NCBI RefSeq assembly: GCF_013090115.1
Contig: NZ_JABFNN010000030.1
Coordinates: forward strand, 124,001 to 188,000
Reading direction: 5' to 3'
DNA from: Flagellimonas amphidinii
GTDB taxonomy: Bacteria; Bacteroidota; Bacteroidia; Flavobacteriales; Flavobacteriaceae
DNA: 64,000 nucleotides
Shown here piece after piece: positions 52,340 to 60,347 of this stretch. Below the pieces are notes generated by a model. It saw nothing but the letters and a program-made list of their open reading frames with translations. It was not told where the DNA came from and ran no database searches. A program made the translations under genes and the position numbers. Each line of letters opens with the position of its first letter. Position 1 is the first letter of the stretch.

Positions 52340-54305
52340 TGGGGATATCCAAAATCACCTTTGTGCCTTTAGGCTCGCCATTTTCGTCAAAAAGGTCAAC
52401 AATATCCACCTCAAAACTGTTTTGATAGTCTTTGGAAAAGTTTGCCAAACGTTCTTTGGTAATACGTATACCAACCGATTTTCTTTTAAGAACCCTGTTC
52501 TCTTTGTTGATTTCTGCCATGCTGCGACCAACTCCGTTGTCCTCAATTTCAATCGATATGTGACTTGCATCTTTTTTCTTTACTCTAATATGGATTTTCT
52601 TTTCTCCTTCTTTTGGGGAAAGGCCGTGCCAAAGTGAGTTTTCCAAAAAGGGCTGTAAGGCAAGGGAAGGGACTTTTACCACATCTGGGCAAACGTTGTC
52701 ATCCAAATTGATTTTAAAATCAATTTCATTGGAAAATCGAATGTTTTCAATGTTCATATAGAGCTCCACAGTTTCCAGTTCTTCTGCCAATGAAATTTCT
52801 TTTAAGGAAGAAGCCTCTAAAATTTTGCGAACCAACTTGGAGAACTTGTTCAGGTAATGAACCGCATTTTTCTGTTCATTATTAATAATGTACAATTTTA
52901 TGGAGTTCAAAGAATTGAACAAAAAATGAGGATTCATCTGGCTGCGAAGCATGTTCTGCTCCAATGAGAGCACTCTTTTTTCATTTTTGTTTTGGTACTG
53001 CCGGTACAGAATATAGAGTATGGAGGCAACAAGGCCAACAATCAATGCACTTACCAAAAGAGTAGTTTGATTTTTTCTTAGCCTTAACCGAACAATTTCA
53101 TTTTCCTTGGCTAGAACAGAGATTTGGTTGTTCTTCTTGTCCGCTTCATAACGGACAATAATGTCGTTCATGTACCTTAGGTTAGTGGCGCTGGTAATTT
53201 CATTGTCATATTGATTGGCTTTTTTGAAGTGCTCGTAAGCCTTTTTGAAATCACCCTTTTTACTTTCTAAATCTGACAGTTTTTGATAACCATATCGAAC
53301 ATTACTGGGCATATTATGGTTTTGGGCCATTTCCAAGCCCTCTTGAATATACGACTGAGCTTTATCATACTCTCCCAATTGTGTATGTGCCCATCCAGTA
53401 TTGATGAATACGGAAGAAGTAATAAAAAAGTCCCCAATAGCTTTGGACTGTTCATGTAAAGGTTCCAGCAAAACCAATGCGGCATAGGGCATGTCCTGTT
53501 TTAGGTAAACTCGCGCTAGACTGTTTTTACAAATGACTCTTCCATAGTCTGAATTGATTTCCTCATTGTAGGCCAAAGATTTTCTATAATTCTCCAATGC
53601 GCCTTCCAAATTGCCCTTATGCTCAAGACAATCCCCTATGTTTTGGTGGTTGATGGCTAATCCAAGTTTATTGCCCAATTCCTCTTCTAATTTAAGGGCT
53701 CTTTTAAACTGCAGTATAGCCAAGTCATATTGCTCTAAGGTCTGGTATAGGTTCCCAATGGAATTAAGGGAAACATTAATGCTTCTTTTGATATGATGGG
53801 AAGGGTTTTCAACCTGCTCGGCAAGTTCTAAGGCTTTTTGATTGTAATCCAATGCTGTTTTAATGGCGTCTGTTCGCCGGTATACCACTCCAAGCATGTT
53901 GAGACTCAACACCTTTAAATCAATATTATTCGCTTTTTCTGAAAGTTGTAAAGCTTCCTCATGAAGTTTTACGGCTTTTTCAAACTGGGAGAAATTGCGG
54001 TATGTTGTTCCTATTTGATCCAAAGCATAGGCTTCTCCTTCCAAATAGCCACGTTCTTTGCACAAATTGGCAAAGTAGCGTAATAGGGTAGTATCCCTTT
54101 TTTCTGGTTTTAGTTCGGTGTCCAAAGAATAATAAGTCTTGGGAGCCATGCGTATGATTCTATCTGCTTTATCCTTAAAAGAATCTGGAATTTCTTGACT
54201 CCAAATAGTAGAAAAAGAGAACATAAGTGAAAGCAGCAAAAAACAAGCACTTCGCGCTGAATCTGAATGTAGGTCTACAGTTGTTATGGATGCTAGTTTA
54301 AACAC
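52332..54305 (-). CDS. TPR-containing sensor histidine kinase (LytS/YesM-like)
   Basis: A 657-residue membrane protein. An N-terminal hydrophobic leader lies at about residues 18-36. At least six tetratricopeptide repeats fill about 70-390 (AYALDQIGTTYRNFSQFEKA, SIGNLYQTLEQYDLA, NIGDCLEHKGNLEGA). One transmembrane helix (TTLLVSALIVGLVASILYILY) is followed by the His_kinase domain with its H-box MNPHFLFNSLNSIK, and HATPase motifs (VPSLALQPFLENSLWHG, IEDNGVGR). The phosphate would pass to the LytTR regulator encoded 15 bp upstream. The TPRs face the periplasm in this topology and may sense a peptide or protein. Confidence 0.93.
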   Translation of the reverse strand: MFKLASITTVDLHSDSARSACFLLLSLMFSFSTIWSQEIPDSFKDKADRIIRMAPKTYYSLDTELKPEKRDTTLLRYFANLCKERGYLEGEAYALDQIGTTYRNFSQFEKAVKLHEEALQLSEKANNIDLKVLSLNMLGVVYRRTDAIKTALDYNQKALELAEQVENPSHHIKRSINVSLNSIGNLYQTLEQYDLAILQFKRALKLEEELGNKLGLAINHQNIGDCLEHKGNLEGALENYRKSLAYNEEINSDYGRVICKNSLARVYLKQDMPYAALVLLEPLHEQSKAIGDFFITSSVFINTGWAHTQLGEYDKAQSYIQEGLEMAQNHNMPSNVRYGYQKLSDLESKKGDFKKAYEHFKKANQYDNEITSATNLRYMNDIIVRYEADKKNNQISVLAKENEIVRLRLRKNQTTLLVSALIVGLVASILYILYRQYQNKNEKRVLSLEQNMLRSQMNPHFLFNSLNSIKLYIINNEQKNAVHYLNKFSKLVRKILEASSLKEISLAEELETVELYMNIENIRFSNEIDFKINLDDNVCPDVVKVPSLALQPFLENSLWHGLSPKEGEKKIHIRVKKKDASHISIEIEDNGVGRSMAEINKENRVLKRKSVGIRITKERLANFSKDYQNSFEVDIVDLFDENGEPKGTKVILDIPTI

Positions 54306-54320
54306 AATTTGATTGGGAAG

Positions 54321-55055
54321 TTACAACATATCCAAAAAGTCTGATTTTTTCTGGCGAGAAACTGGTATTTTATGATTGGATTCCAAAACAACATAACCAT
54401 CTGTTTTAAGGAATTCCTTGATTTTATTCAGATTAATGATATATGAATTATGGATTCTAAAGAAGCAATTATTGGGTAAGAGGTTGTTTACTTCTTTTAA
54501 TTTTTTTGTGAGCAATATTTTTTGCCCATCACTTAAAAATATGGTGCTGTAGTTGCCATCAGATTCGGCATATAAAATGTCATCACTGTTTAGGAACACC
54601 AATTTTCCATCTGTGTTGATGGTTATTTTCTTGCTATGGGATTCGGCATTGAAGTTCAACAAAATTTTCTCCAGTTTTTCAACAGTCAAATTCTTGGCAT
54701 TGAACTTCTTTATTTTGGCAATGGTAACTTGAAGGTCATCCGTGTCAATGGGCTTCAGCAAATAATCGATGGCCTCGTTTTTAAGAGCTTTTAGTGCATA
54801 TTGGTTATAAGCTGTGGTAATGACTACAGGAAAGTTCTTGTTTTTAAGTGTTTTTATAAATTGAAAACCATCCATGGCCGGCATTTCAATATCCAAGAAA
54901 AGACAATCTGGAGTGTTGTGCTCCAAATAATGTAGTGCTTCATGGGCATCTGTAAATGAAGCAACTATATCCACTTCATCGCTTAGGTTGGTAAGCTCCC
55001 AACTCAAGCTTTGTAGGGCTTTTATTTCATCGTCTACTATTACGGCTTCTAACAT
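54321..55055 (-). CDS. LytTR family response regulator
   Basis: A 244-residue regulator. The receiver domain has the acidic pocket IVDDE, the phosphorylated aspartate at about D55 (LFLDIEMPAMDG), the threonine in ITTAY and the lysine in YLLKPID. The LytTR DNA-binding domain occupies about residues 140-244 (NSDDILYAESDGNYSTIFL, FFRIHNSYIINLNKI). It is the first gene of a two-gene unit with the TPR kinase. LytTR proteins bind pairs of short repeats upstream of targets; one match to the consensus lies at 55261-55269 ahead of the small ORF and RNA at 55350-55725. Confidence 0.94.
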   Translation of the reverse strand: MLEAVIVDDEIKALQSLSWELTNLSDEVDIVASFTDAHEALHYLEHNTPDCLFLDIEMPAMDGFQFIKTLKNKNFPVVITTAYNQYALKALKNEAIDYLLKPIDTDDLQVTIAKIKKFNAKNLTVEKLEKILLNFNAESHSKKITINTDGKLVFLNSDDILYAESDGNYSTIFLSDGQKILLTKKLKEVNNLLPNNCFFRIHNSYIINLNKIKEFLKTDGYVVLESNHKIPVSRQKKSDFLDML

Positions 55056-55076
55056 TCTAAATGTTTCAATCTAAAT

Positions 55077-55084
55077 CAAATTTA
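55077..55084 (-). promoter_or_regulatory. -7 element of the LytTR/kinase operon
   Basis: Minus-strand TAAATTTG, an exact TAnnTTTG match 22 bp before the start codon. TCTAAAT words overlap this region but may be chance in AT-rich DNA. Confidence 0.4.
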
Positions 55085-55349
55085 GGATTATTATAAGTAA
55101 GGTTGTTTAAATTATGTGCTAATGGACATTTTGGACGTATAACTGGTATAAAACGACAAGTTTCGGGGGCTGGCAACGTACAAATCAATATAGTATAAGA
55201 TTTTTCTTACATTTTATAGAATTTTATTGTATTTCAAAAACCAACTATACATAAATAGCTACCGTTTATACATAGGCCGAAAATGTCAATCTATCGTTTT
55301 TTACCTTGCCTTAGTCAAAAATTGGATAACCACATTAAACTTTAATGCA
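55085..55349. other. Gene-free stretch between LytTR gene and small ORF
   Basis: No open reading frame of note on either strand. It contains one match to the general LytTR-binding consensus, ACCGTTTAT at 55261-55269, and a partial second match 32 bp further (55293-55301), about three helical turns away. No convincing TTG/TAnnTTTG promoter for the rightward transcript is visible, although a -7-like TACATTTT lies at 55209-55216. Confidence 0.3.
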
Positions 55350-55418
55350 ATGAGAAAATGTTTTGTATTGTTTTTGTTTTTGGTAGTAGCTCTGGTTTTT
55401 GCAGCATTTTTAATGTAG
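55350..55418 (+). CDS. Possible 22-residue hydrophobic peptide (small ORF)
   Basis: ATG at 55350 to TAG at 55416-55418 encodes a 22-residue peptide with two positive residues (R2, K3), one Cys (C4), and then 18 hydrophobic residues, enough for a single membrane-spanning helix. No other gene lies between the LytTR operon and nrdB. It is followed by a foldable RNA and a strong terminator, so a transcript probably covers it. It could be a small membrane protein, a type I toxin-like peptide, a leader peptide, or the remnant of a signal peptide from a decayed gene. Translation is unproven. Confidence 0.3.
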   Translation: MRKCFVLFLFLVVALVFAAFLM

Positions 55419-55431
55419 TGGATAACGAATA

Positions 55432-55666
55432 GGTGCAAAGCACCAAGCAAATAAGTTCATTAAATATTACCAGCTAGTACGGCCAAAGCAACCAATCTCT
55501 ATTGTATAGGAAAGCGCTTGTAAAATACACCTTCAGTTGGGTAACTGGTTAAAAGTTTGGTTTTAGGTTTCGGGGGAACTACCTAGAATTTAGACATCAT
55601 CTATTTTTCCCAGTCTGAAGTGGCCGTACCGTTTGGTAATAGATTGTTACCCAATCCCTGCGGTAC
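55432..55666 (+). ncRNA. Candidate structured RNA upstream of nrdBA
   Basis: This gene-free region can fold extensively. A hairpin GGTGC-AAA-GCACC lies at 55432-55444. The continuous strand 55609-55629 (CCCA, GT, CTGAAG, TGGCCGTAC) pairs with two left segments, GTACGGCCA (55477-55485) and CTTCAG-T-TGGG (55531-55541), giving a coaxial stem of 19 pairs around a 45-nt insert. A TAGGT/ACCTA hairpin (55564-55585) lies in the apical loop. An alternative 3' hairpin, GTACCG/CGGTAC (55626-55631 with 55661-55666) enclosing GGTAA/TTACC, excludes the outer stem. A strong terminator follows. It may be a small RNA (6S-like or novel), a 3' UTR of the small ORF, or an attenuator. Confidence 0.45.
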
Positions 55667-55681
55667 ATATATAAGTTAATT

Positions 55682-55725
55682 AGACCAAGGAGTATATATA
55701 AAATTATACTTCTTGGTCTTTTTTT
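55682..55725 (+). terminator. Strong intrinsic terminator without a long upstream gene
   Basis: A 15-bp stem AGACCAAGGAGTATA / TATACTTCTTGGTCT (55682-55696 with 55705-55719, one G-U pair) followed by a run of seven T (55719-55725). Nothing longer than the 22-codon ORF lies upstream on this strand, so it must end a short or non-coding transcript, or work as an attenuator for nrdB, whose start is 214 bp downstream. The stretch 55726-55938 holds no gene. Confidence 0.9.
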
Positions 55726-55938
55726 ATTGTTTAGCTCCTGCTTTAAAAACTTTGAAAAAGTAAGATGCCCCAACTCCAACGATCATCACTGGCGACCCTA
55801 GATTTCAACATGTTGTGTTAAAAACTTTGCCGTTGTTTTAATAAAACAAACTTTACAATCTGGTAACATTTTTGAATCTTTGTTAGCCCTGTTCACAAGG
55901 AAATTTCCAGTCCAAAATATAAATTTTAACAAGCAGTT

Positions 55939-56925
55939 ATGTCAGCAGCAATAGAGCCTATTTTACAAGAAAACAAGGATAGATTTGTAATTTTTCCGAT
56001 TCAACATCACGATTTATGGGAGTGGTACAAGAAACAAGAAGCTTGTTTCTGGACTGCAGAGGAAATAGATTTGCACCAGGATTTAACGGACTGGAACTCT
56101 AAATTAAGTGATGACGAACGTTATTTCATTAAGCATATTCTTGCCTTTTTTGCTGCTTCAGATGGTATTGTCAATGAGAATTTAGCAGAAAACTTTGTAA
56201 ATGAGGTTCAGTATTCAGAGGCCAAGTTTTTCTATGGGTTTCAGATTATGATGGAAAATATTCATTCAGAAACCTACTCCTTGCTCATAGATACTTATGT
56301 AAAGGATGAAAAAGAAAAAAGTGTGCTTTTCAAGGCCATTGAAAATTTCCCTGCAATTAAAAAGAAAGCTGATTGGGCACTAAAGTGGATAGAGTCACCA
56401 AGTTTTGCGGAACGTTTGATTGCTTTTGCAGCTGTTGAAGGGATATTCTTCTCAGGAGCTTTCTGTTCCATCTTCTGGTTGAAGAAAAGAGGTTTGATGC
56501 CCGGATTGACTTTCTCCAACGAATTGATCTCAAGAGATGAGGGAATGCACTGTGATTATGCTGTGCACTTGCATAACAACCACTTGGTGAATAAAGTTTC
56601 CAAAGAACGCATTAAGGAAATTATTGTTGACGCTTTAAACATAGAAAGAGAATTCATTACCGAATCTCTTCCTGTAAGTCTCATTGGAATGAACGCCAAA
56701 CTGATGACCCAATACCTGGAATTTGTTACTGACAGGTTATTAGTTGAACTTCAATGTGAGAAAGTCTATAATGCAACTAATCCTTTTGATTTCATGGATA
56801 TGATTTCATTACAGGGCAAGACCAATTTCTTTGAGAAACGTGTTTCTGAATATCAGAAAGCAGGTGTTTTGAACAAAGAAAAAGATTCAGATTCCCAGAA
56901 AATTAGCTTTGACGCAGATTTTTAA
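55939..56925 (+). CDS. nrdB: Class I ribonucleotide reductase beta subunit
   Basis: A 328-residue protein holding the diiron-tyrosyl radical cofactor that drives NDP reduction. Metal and radical residues are D75 ([10 protein letters not shown]), E106 and H109 (MMENIHSE) and the radical tyrosine Y113 ([12 protein letters not shown]), with exactly the spacing of eukaryotic R2. Further ligands lie in [14 protein letters not shown] and [15 protein letters not shown]. The sequence is much closer to eukaryotic R2 than to E. coli NrdB. The gene precedes nrdA by 130 bp, a spacer that contains an inverted repeat. Upstream lies the candidate RNA and terminator. Confidence 0.96.
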   Translation: MSAAIEPILQENKDRFVIFPIQHHDLWEWYKKQEACFWTAEEIDLHQDLTDWNSKLSDDERYFIKHILAFFAASDGIVNENLAENFVNEVQYSEAKFFYGFQIMMENIHSETYSLLIDTYVKDEKEKSVLFKAIENFPAIKKKADWALKWIESPSFAERLIAFAAVEGIFFSGAFCSIFWLKKRGLMPGLTFSNELISRDEGMHCDYAVHLHNNHLVNKVSKERIKEIIVDALNIEREFITESLPVSLIGMNAKLMTQYLEFVTDRLLVELQCEKVYNATNPFDFMDMISLQGKTNFFEKRVSEYQKAGVLNKEKDSDSQKISFDADF

Positions 56926-56978
56926 ATAGAACACACACTATAAATCTCTCCCCAAGAGGTTTATGGTCTTAACCTTAA

Positions 56979-56999
56979 GGTATTGGGGGGTCCAATACC
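56979..56999. repeat. Hairpin in the nrdB-nrdA spacer
   Basis: A perfect 8-bp stem GGTATTGG / CCAATACC (56979-56986 with 56992-56999) and a GGGGT loop. No T run follows, so it is more likely a message-stabilising, translational or protein-binding element than a terminator. Confidence 0.45.
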
Positions 57000-57055
57000 A
57001 TCAATGCAGCAAATGGTATAACCCAACAATGTATCATTCAAAATATTCGTAGCAC

Positions 57056-59533
57056 ATGTATGTATTAAAAAGAGATGGAAGAAAAGAGCCGATGATGTTC
57101 GATAAGATCACGGCCCGAGTTAGAAAACTTTGTTATGGCCTCAATGCCTTGGTAGATCCTGTAAAAGTGGCCATGAGGGTTATAGAAGGATTGTATGATG
57201 GGGTAACCACTTCAGAGTTGGATAATCTAGCAGCAGAAATAGCGGCAACTATGACCACTACACACCCAGATTATGCAAAGTTGGCCGCTCGCATCTCAGT
57301 TTCCAACCTACATAAAAACACCAAAAAGTCCTTCTCTGAAACCATGAAGGATTTATACGAATATGTTAATCCAAGAACAGGTAAAAAGGCTCCTCTGTTG
57401 TCTGATGAGGTCTATAAGGTAATTTCTGAAAACTCAGAAAAACTGGATTCCACCATCATCTATAACCGAGATTTTGGCTACGATTATTTCGGGTTCAAAA
57501 CATTGGAACGCTCCTACTTGTTAAAGATTAATGGTCAAATTGCGGAGAGACCACAACACATGTTGATGCGAGTTGCTGTTGGAATTCATTTGGATGATCT
57601 GGATTCAGTGATTGAAACCTACGAGTTGATGTCCAAGAAATACTTTACACATGCTACGCCAACTTTGTTCAACTCAGGTACTCCAAAACCTCAAATGTCT
57701 TCATGCTTCCTTTTGGCCATGAAAGATGATAGTATTGATGGCATTTACGATACTTTGAAACAAACCGCTAAGATTTCGCAATCAGCTGGGGGTATTGGCT
57801 TGTCAATCCATAACATTAGAGCAACTGGGTCGTATATCGCAGGAACCAATGGAACGTCCAACGGAATAGTTCCCATGCTAAGGGTATTTAATGATACTGC
57901 ACGTTATGTAGACCAAGGTGGTGGAAAAAGAAAAGGAAGTTTTGCCATTTATGTAGAACCATGGCATGCTGACATCTATGACTTCTTGGATTTGAAAAAG
58001 AACCACGGTAAAGAAGAAATGCGTGCACGTGATTTGTTCTATGCCATGTGGATTCCAGATTTGTTCATGAAGCGTGTAGAGGCAGATGCCGAATGGACCT
58101 TGATGTGCCCGAATGAATGCCCAAGACTTTTTGACTCACATAGTGAAGAGTTTGAAGCTTTGTATACCAAATATGAAGCTGAAGGGAAAGGGCGCAAGAC
58201 CATCAAAGCTAGAGATCTTTGGGAGAAAATATTGGAATCTCAGATTGAGACAGGTACACCATACATGCTCTATAAAGATGCCGCCAATAGAAAAAGTAAC
58301 CAGAAGAACTTGGGAACCATCCGTTCTTCTAACTTATGTACCGAGATTTTAGAGTATACATCTCCTGATGAGGTTGCTGTATGTAATTTGGCTTCGATTG
58401 CACTGCCAATGTTTGTGAAAAATGGGCAGTTTGATCATAAAGAATTGTTCAGGGTAACAAAAAGGGTGACCAAAAACCTTAATAAGGTCATTGATCGCAA
58501 TTACTATCCAGTAAAAGAGGCGGAGAATTCCAACATGAGGCATAGACCGGTCGGACTTGGGGTGCAAGGCCTAGCGGATACATTCATTATGTTGCGATTG
58601 CCTTTTACCAGTGATGAGGCCAAGCAATTAAATCAAGAGATTTTTGAAACGCTCTATTTTGCTGCAGTATCTGCTTCTATGGAAGAAGCCAAAACTGATG
58701 GTGTATACTCAAGTTACGAGGGTTCCCCAATCTCCCAAGGAGAATTCCAGCACAATCTTTGGGGCATCAAAGATGAAGAACTTTCAGGAAGATGGGATTG
58801 GGTCAAACTCAGAAAAGACGTTAAAAAACATGGGGTGCGCAATTCACTTTTGGTAGCGCCGATGCCAACGGCTTCCACTTCCCAAATTTTGGGCAATAAC
58901 GAATGTTTTGAGCCATACACATCTAACATCTACACCCGAAGAGTACTTTCTGGGGAGTTCATTGTGGTGAATAAACACCTATTGGAAGATTTGGTAAAAC
59001 TGGGTCTATGGAATGAAAGTTTAAAACAAGAGTTGATGCGTGCCAATGGATCTATTCAACATATAGATATCATCCCAGATGATATTAAAGAGTTGTATAA
59101 GACTGTTTGGGAATTGAGCATGAAGGACATTATCGATATGAGTAGACAACGTGGCTATTTCATTGATCAAAGCCAGTCCTTGAACTTGTTTATGGAAAAT
59201 GCCAATTACTCCAAGCTCACCTCCATGCATTTTTATGCCTGGAAGAGCGGACTTAAAACAGGAATGTATTACCTAAGGACCAAAGCTGCTGTGGATGCAA
59301 TCAAGTTTACCTTGGATAATACCAAAAAGAAAGAGATTCCTGTTAGCGTAGCTGCTGAAGCTGAGGTATTGGCGGCAACCCCTAAAACAGCAGAAGGCAT
59401 TAAGGTTGAAACCACACCTGTGGAACAACAAGAAGTGGATATTCAGCCTATGACCGAAGAAGAAATGAGAGAATTGATTGCACGGTCTAAAGAAGGCCAA
59501 GCAGATGATGACTGCTTAATGTGCGGATCATAG
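57056..59533 (+). CDS. nrdA: Class I ribonucleotide reductase alpha subunit
   Basis: An 825-residue catalytic subunit. An ATP-cone allosteric domain lies at the N-terminus ([20 protein letters not shown]), closely resembling eukaryotic R1. Catalytic residues are C217 (QMSSCFLL), C428 and E430 (SSNLCTEI), and C443 (AVCNLASI), one off the mammalian numbers. The flexible C-terminal tail ends CLMCGS with redox cysteines C820 and C823 for re-reduction by thioredoxin or glutaredoxin. It makes dNDPs for DNA synthesis with NrdB from the same operon. A terminator with a 12-bp stem follows 42 bp after the stop. Confidence 0.97.
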   Translation: MYVLKRDGRKEPMMFDKITARVRKLCYGLNALVDPVKVAMRVIEGLYDGVTTSELDNLAAEIAATMTTTHPDYAKLAARISVSNLHKNTKKSFSETMKDLYEYVNPRTGKKAPLLSDEVYKVISENSEKLDSTIIYNRDFGYDYFGFKTLERSYLLKINGQIAERPQHMLMRVAVGIHLDDLDSVIETYELMSKKYFTHATPTLFNSGTPKPQMSSCFLLAMKDDSIDGIYDTLKQTAKISQSAGGIGLSIHNIRATGSYIAGTNGTSNGIVPMLRVFNDTARYVDQGGGKRKGSFAIYVEPWHADIYDFLDLKKNHGKEEMRARDLFYAMWIPDLFMKRVEADAEWTLMCPNECPRLFDSHSEEFEALYTKYEAEGKGRKTIKARDLWEKILESQIETGTPYMLYKDAANRKSNQKNLGTIRSSNLCTEILEYTSPDEVAVCNLASIALPMFVKNGQFDHKELFRVTKRVTKNLNKVIDRNYYPVKEAENSNMRHRPVGLGVQGLADTFIMLRLPFTSDEAKQLNQEIFETLYFAAVSASMEEAKTDGVYSSYEGSPISQGEFQHNLWGIKDEELSGRWDWVKLRKDVKKHGVRNSLLVAPMPTASTSQILGNNECFEPYTSNIYTRRVLSGEFIVVNKHLLEDLVKLGLWNESLKQELMRANGSIQHIDIIPDDIKELYKTVWELSMKDIIDMSRQRGYFIDQSQSLNLFMENANYSKLTSMHFYAWKSGLKTGMYYLRTKAAVDAIKFTLDNTKKKEIPVSVAAEAEVLAATPKTAEGIKVETTPVEQQEVDIQPMTEEEMRELIARSKEGQADDDCLMCGS

Positions 59534-59575
59534 TTTGTACTGAACTTATCAGTATGTGATAGTGTTTATTGATTT

Positions 59576-59624
59576 AATACCTCGGAAAACCCACCCCACA
59601 AAGAACGGCTTCCGAGGTATTTTT
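59576..59624 (+). terminator. Intrinsic terminator after nrdA
   Basis: A perfect 12-bp stem AATACCTCGGAA / TTCCGAGGTATT (59576-59587 with 59610-59621) with a 22-nt loop and a following T run. Confidence 0.85.
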
Positions 59625-59644
59625 ATGTTATGTTGCGAAAACAA

Positions 59645-59672
59645 AAAACCCTCCTTTTAAAAGGAGGGTTTT
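59645..59672. terminator. Bidirectional terminator between nrdA and the GMC locus
   Basis: A 28-bp perfect palindrome (59645-59672, arms AAAACCCTCCTTTT and its complement) with A runs on the left and T runs on the right. It serves the leftward GMC/subunit 3 operon and backs up the nrdA terminator. Confidence 0.88.
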
Positions 59673-59693
59673 CTATTTCAAAATAAACTTTTG

Positions 59694-60347
59694 TTAGAGT
59701 GACCAAGCTTTGCCCTGTGTAAGCTCATTTACGTCGCCACAAGGGATATATTCGCCTGGGATGGGCGCGTAGGCCAATACTTGTTCTCCAATGAACTCAG
59801 AGGACTTAAAAGCCCAAATGGCCATGTTCCTTAAATCGATGGCATAAGAAAAACGGGCCACTTCAAAATCCAAGTCCGCACTTCCACCATTTTGAACGGC
59901 TTCCATGTACTTTTCAATGGCTTCCCCGTGGGCCTCTTCTTCTTCATCTGTTCTTTTTCTAAGATAAGTCTGTAAAACAGGCTCAATATCTTCTGCATCA
60001 ACATCCATTAGATTATCTTTTCCAGAGTCGGCCAAAACCTTCTCATAGAATTTGTCCATTTTCAGTTTTACAAAGTCTTGCTGTTCTTCTGGTAAAACCT
60101 CATTGATGAATTTATCAATGAAAACATGCGCATTCAATTCTGTGGCAGAAGGAGTATCAGTTTTTGGCAAGATTAAATCAAGGGTCTGTGCCATCGCGTA
60201 ACCCTTTTCTTTATCAAAAAAGCTTGGTACCCACGTGGCGTAATCAGGCTTCTTCTCACAACTTTGCAATATCCCTAAAAGGGTAGGAGTGGCAACGGCA
60301 TAACCAAATGCCATGCCCATATTTTTAAGTGCTGATCTTCTTTCCAT
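59694..60347 (-). CDS. Gluconate 2-dehydrogenase subunit 3 family protein
   Basis: A 217-residue small subunit with a Tat-type signal (MERRSALKNMGMAFGYAVATP, then a cysteine in LQSCEK that could be lipidated). The rest matches the gluconate 2-dehydrogenase subunit 3 family (AQTLDLILPKTDTPSATE, AHVFIDKFINEVLP). These subunits are encoded with GMC oxidoreductases and probably carry the large subunit through the Tat system to the periplasm. The gene overlaps the GMC gene by one base in a TAATG junction at 60347, indicating coupling. Confidence 0.9.
   Translation of the reverse strand: MERRSALKNMGMAFGYAVATPTLLGILQSCEKKPDYATWVPSFFDKEKGYAMAQTLDLILPKTDTPSATELNAHVFIDKFINEVLPEEQQDFVKLKMDKFYEKVLADSGKDNLMDVDAEDIEPVLQTYLRKRTDEEEEAHGEAIEKYMEAVQNGGSADLDFEVARFSYAIDLRNMAIWAFKSSEFIGEQVLAYAPIPGEYIPCGDVNELTQGKAWSL

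Noticed and set aside
55056..55084. TCTAAAT words at the LytTR promoter as part of the iron regulon
   Set aside because: They do not form a palindrome and overlap AT-rich promoter sequence; chance is the simpler explanation.
55420..55680. tmRNA or RNase P RNA in the gap before nrdB
   Set aside because: Neither the tmRNA ends and tag sequence nor the conserved RNase P core motifs are present.
55597..55779. 60-codon ORF on the minus strand after the candidate RNA
   Set aside because: It spans the terminator stem and the RNA stem arms on the opposite strand, starts without a promoter and resembles no protein; best explained as a chance frame.
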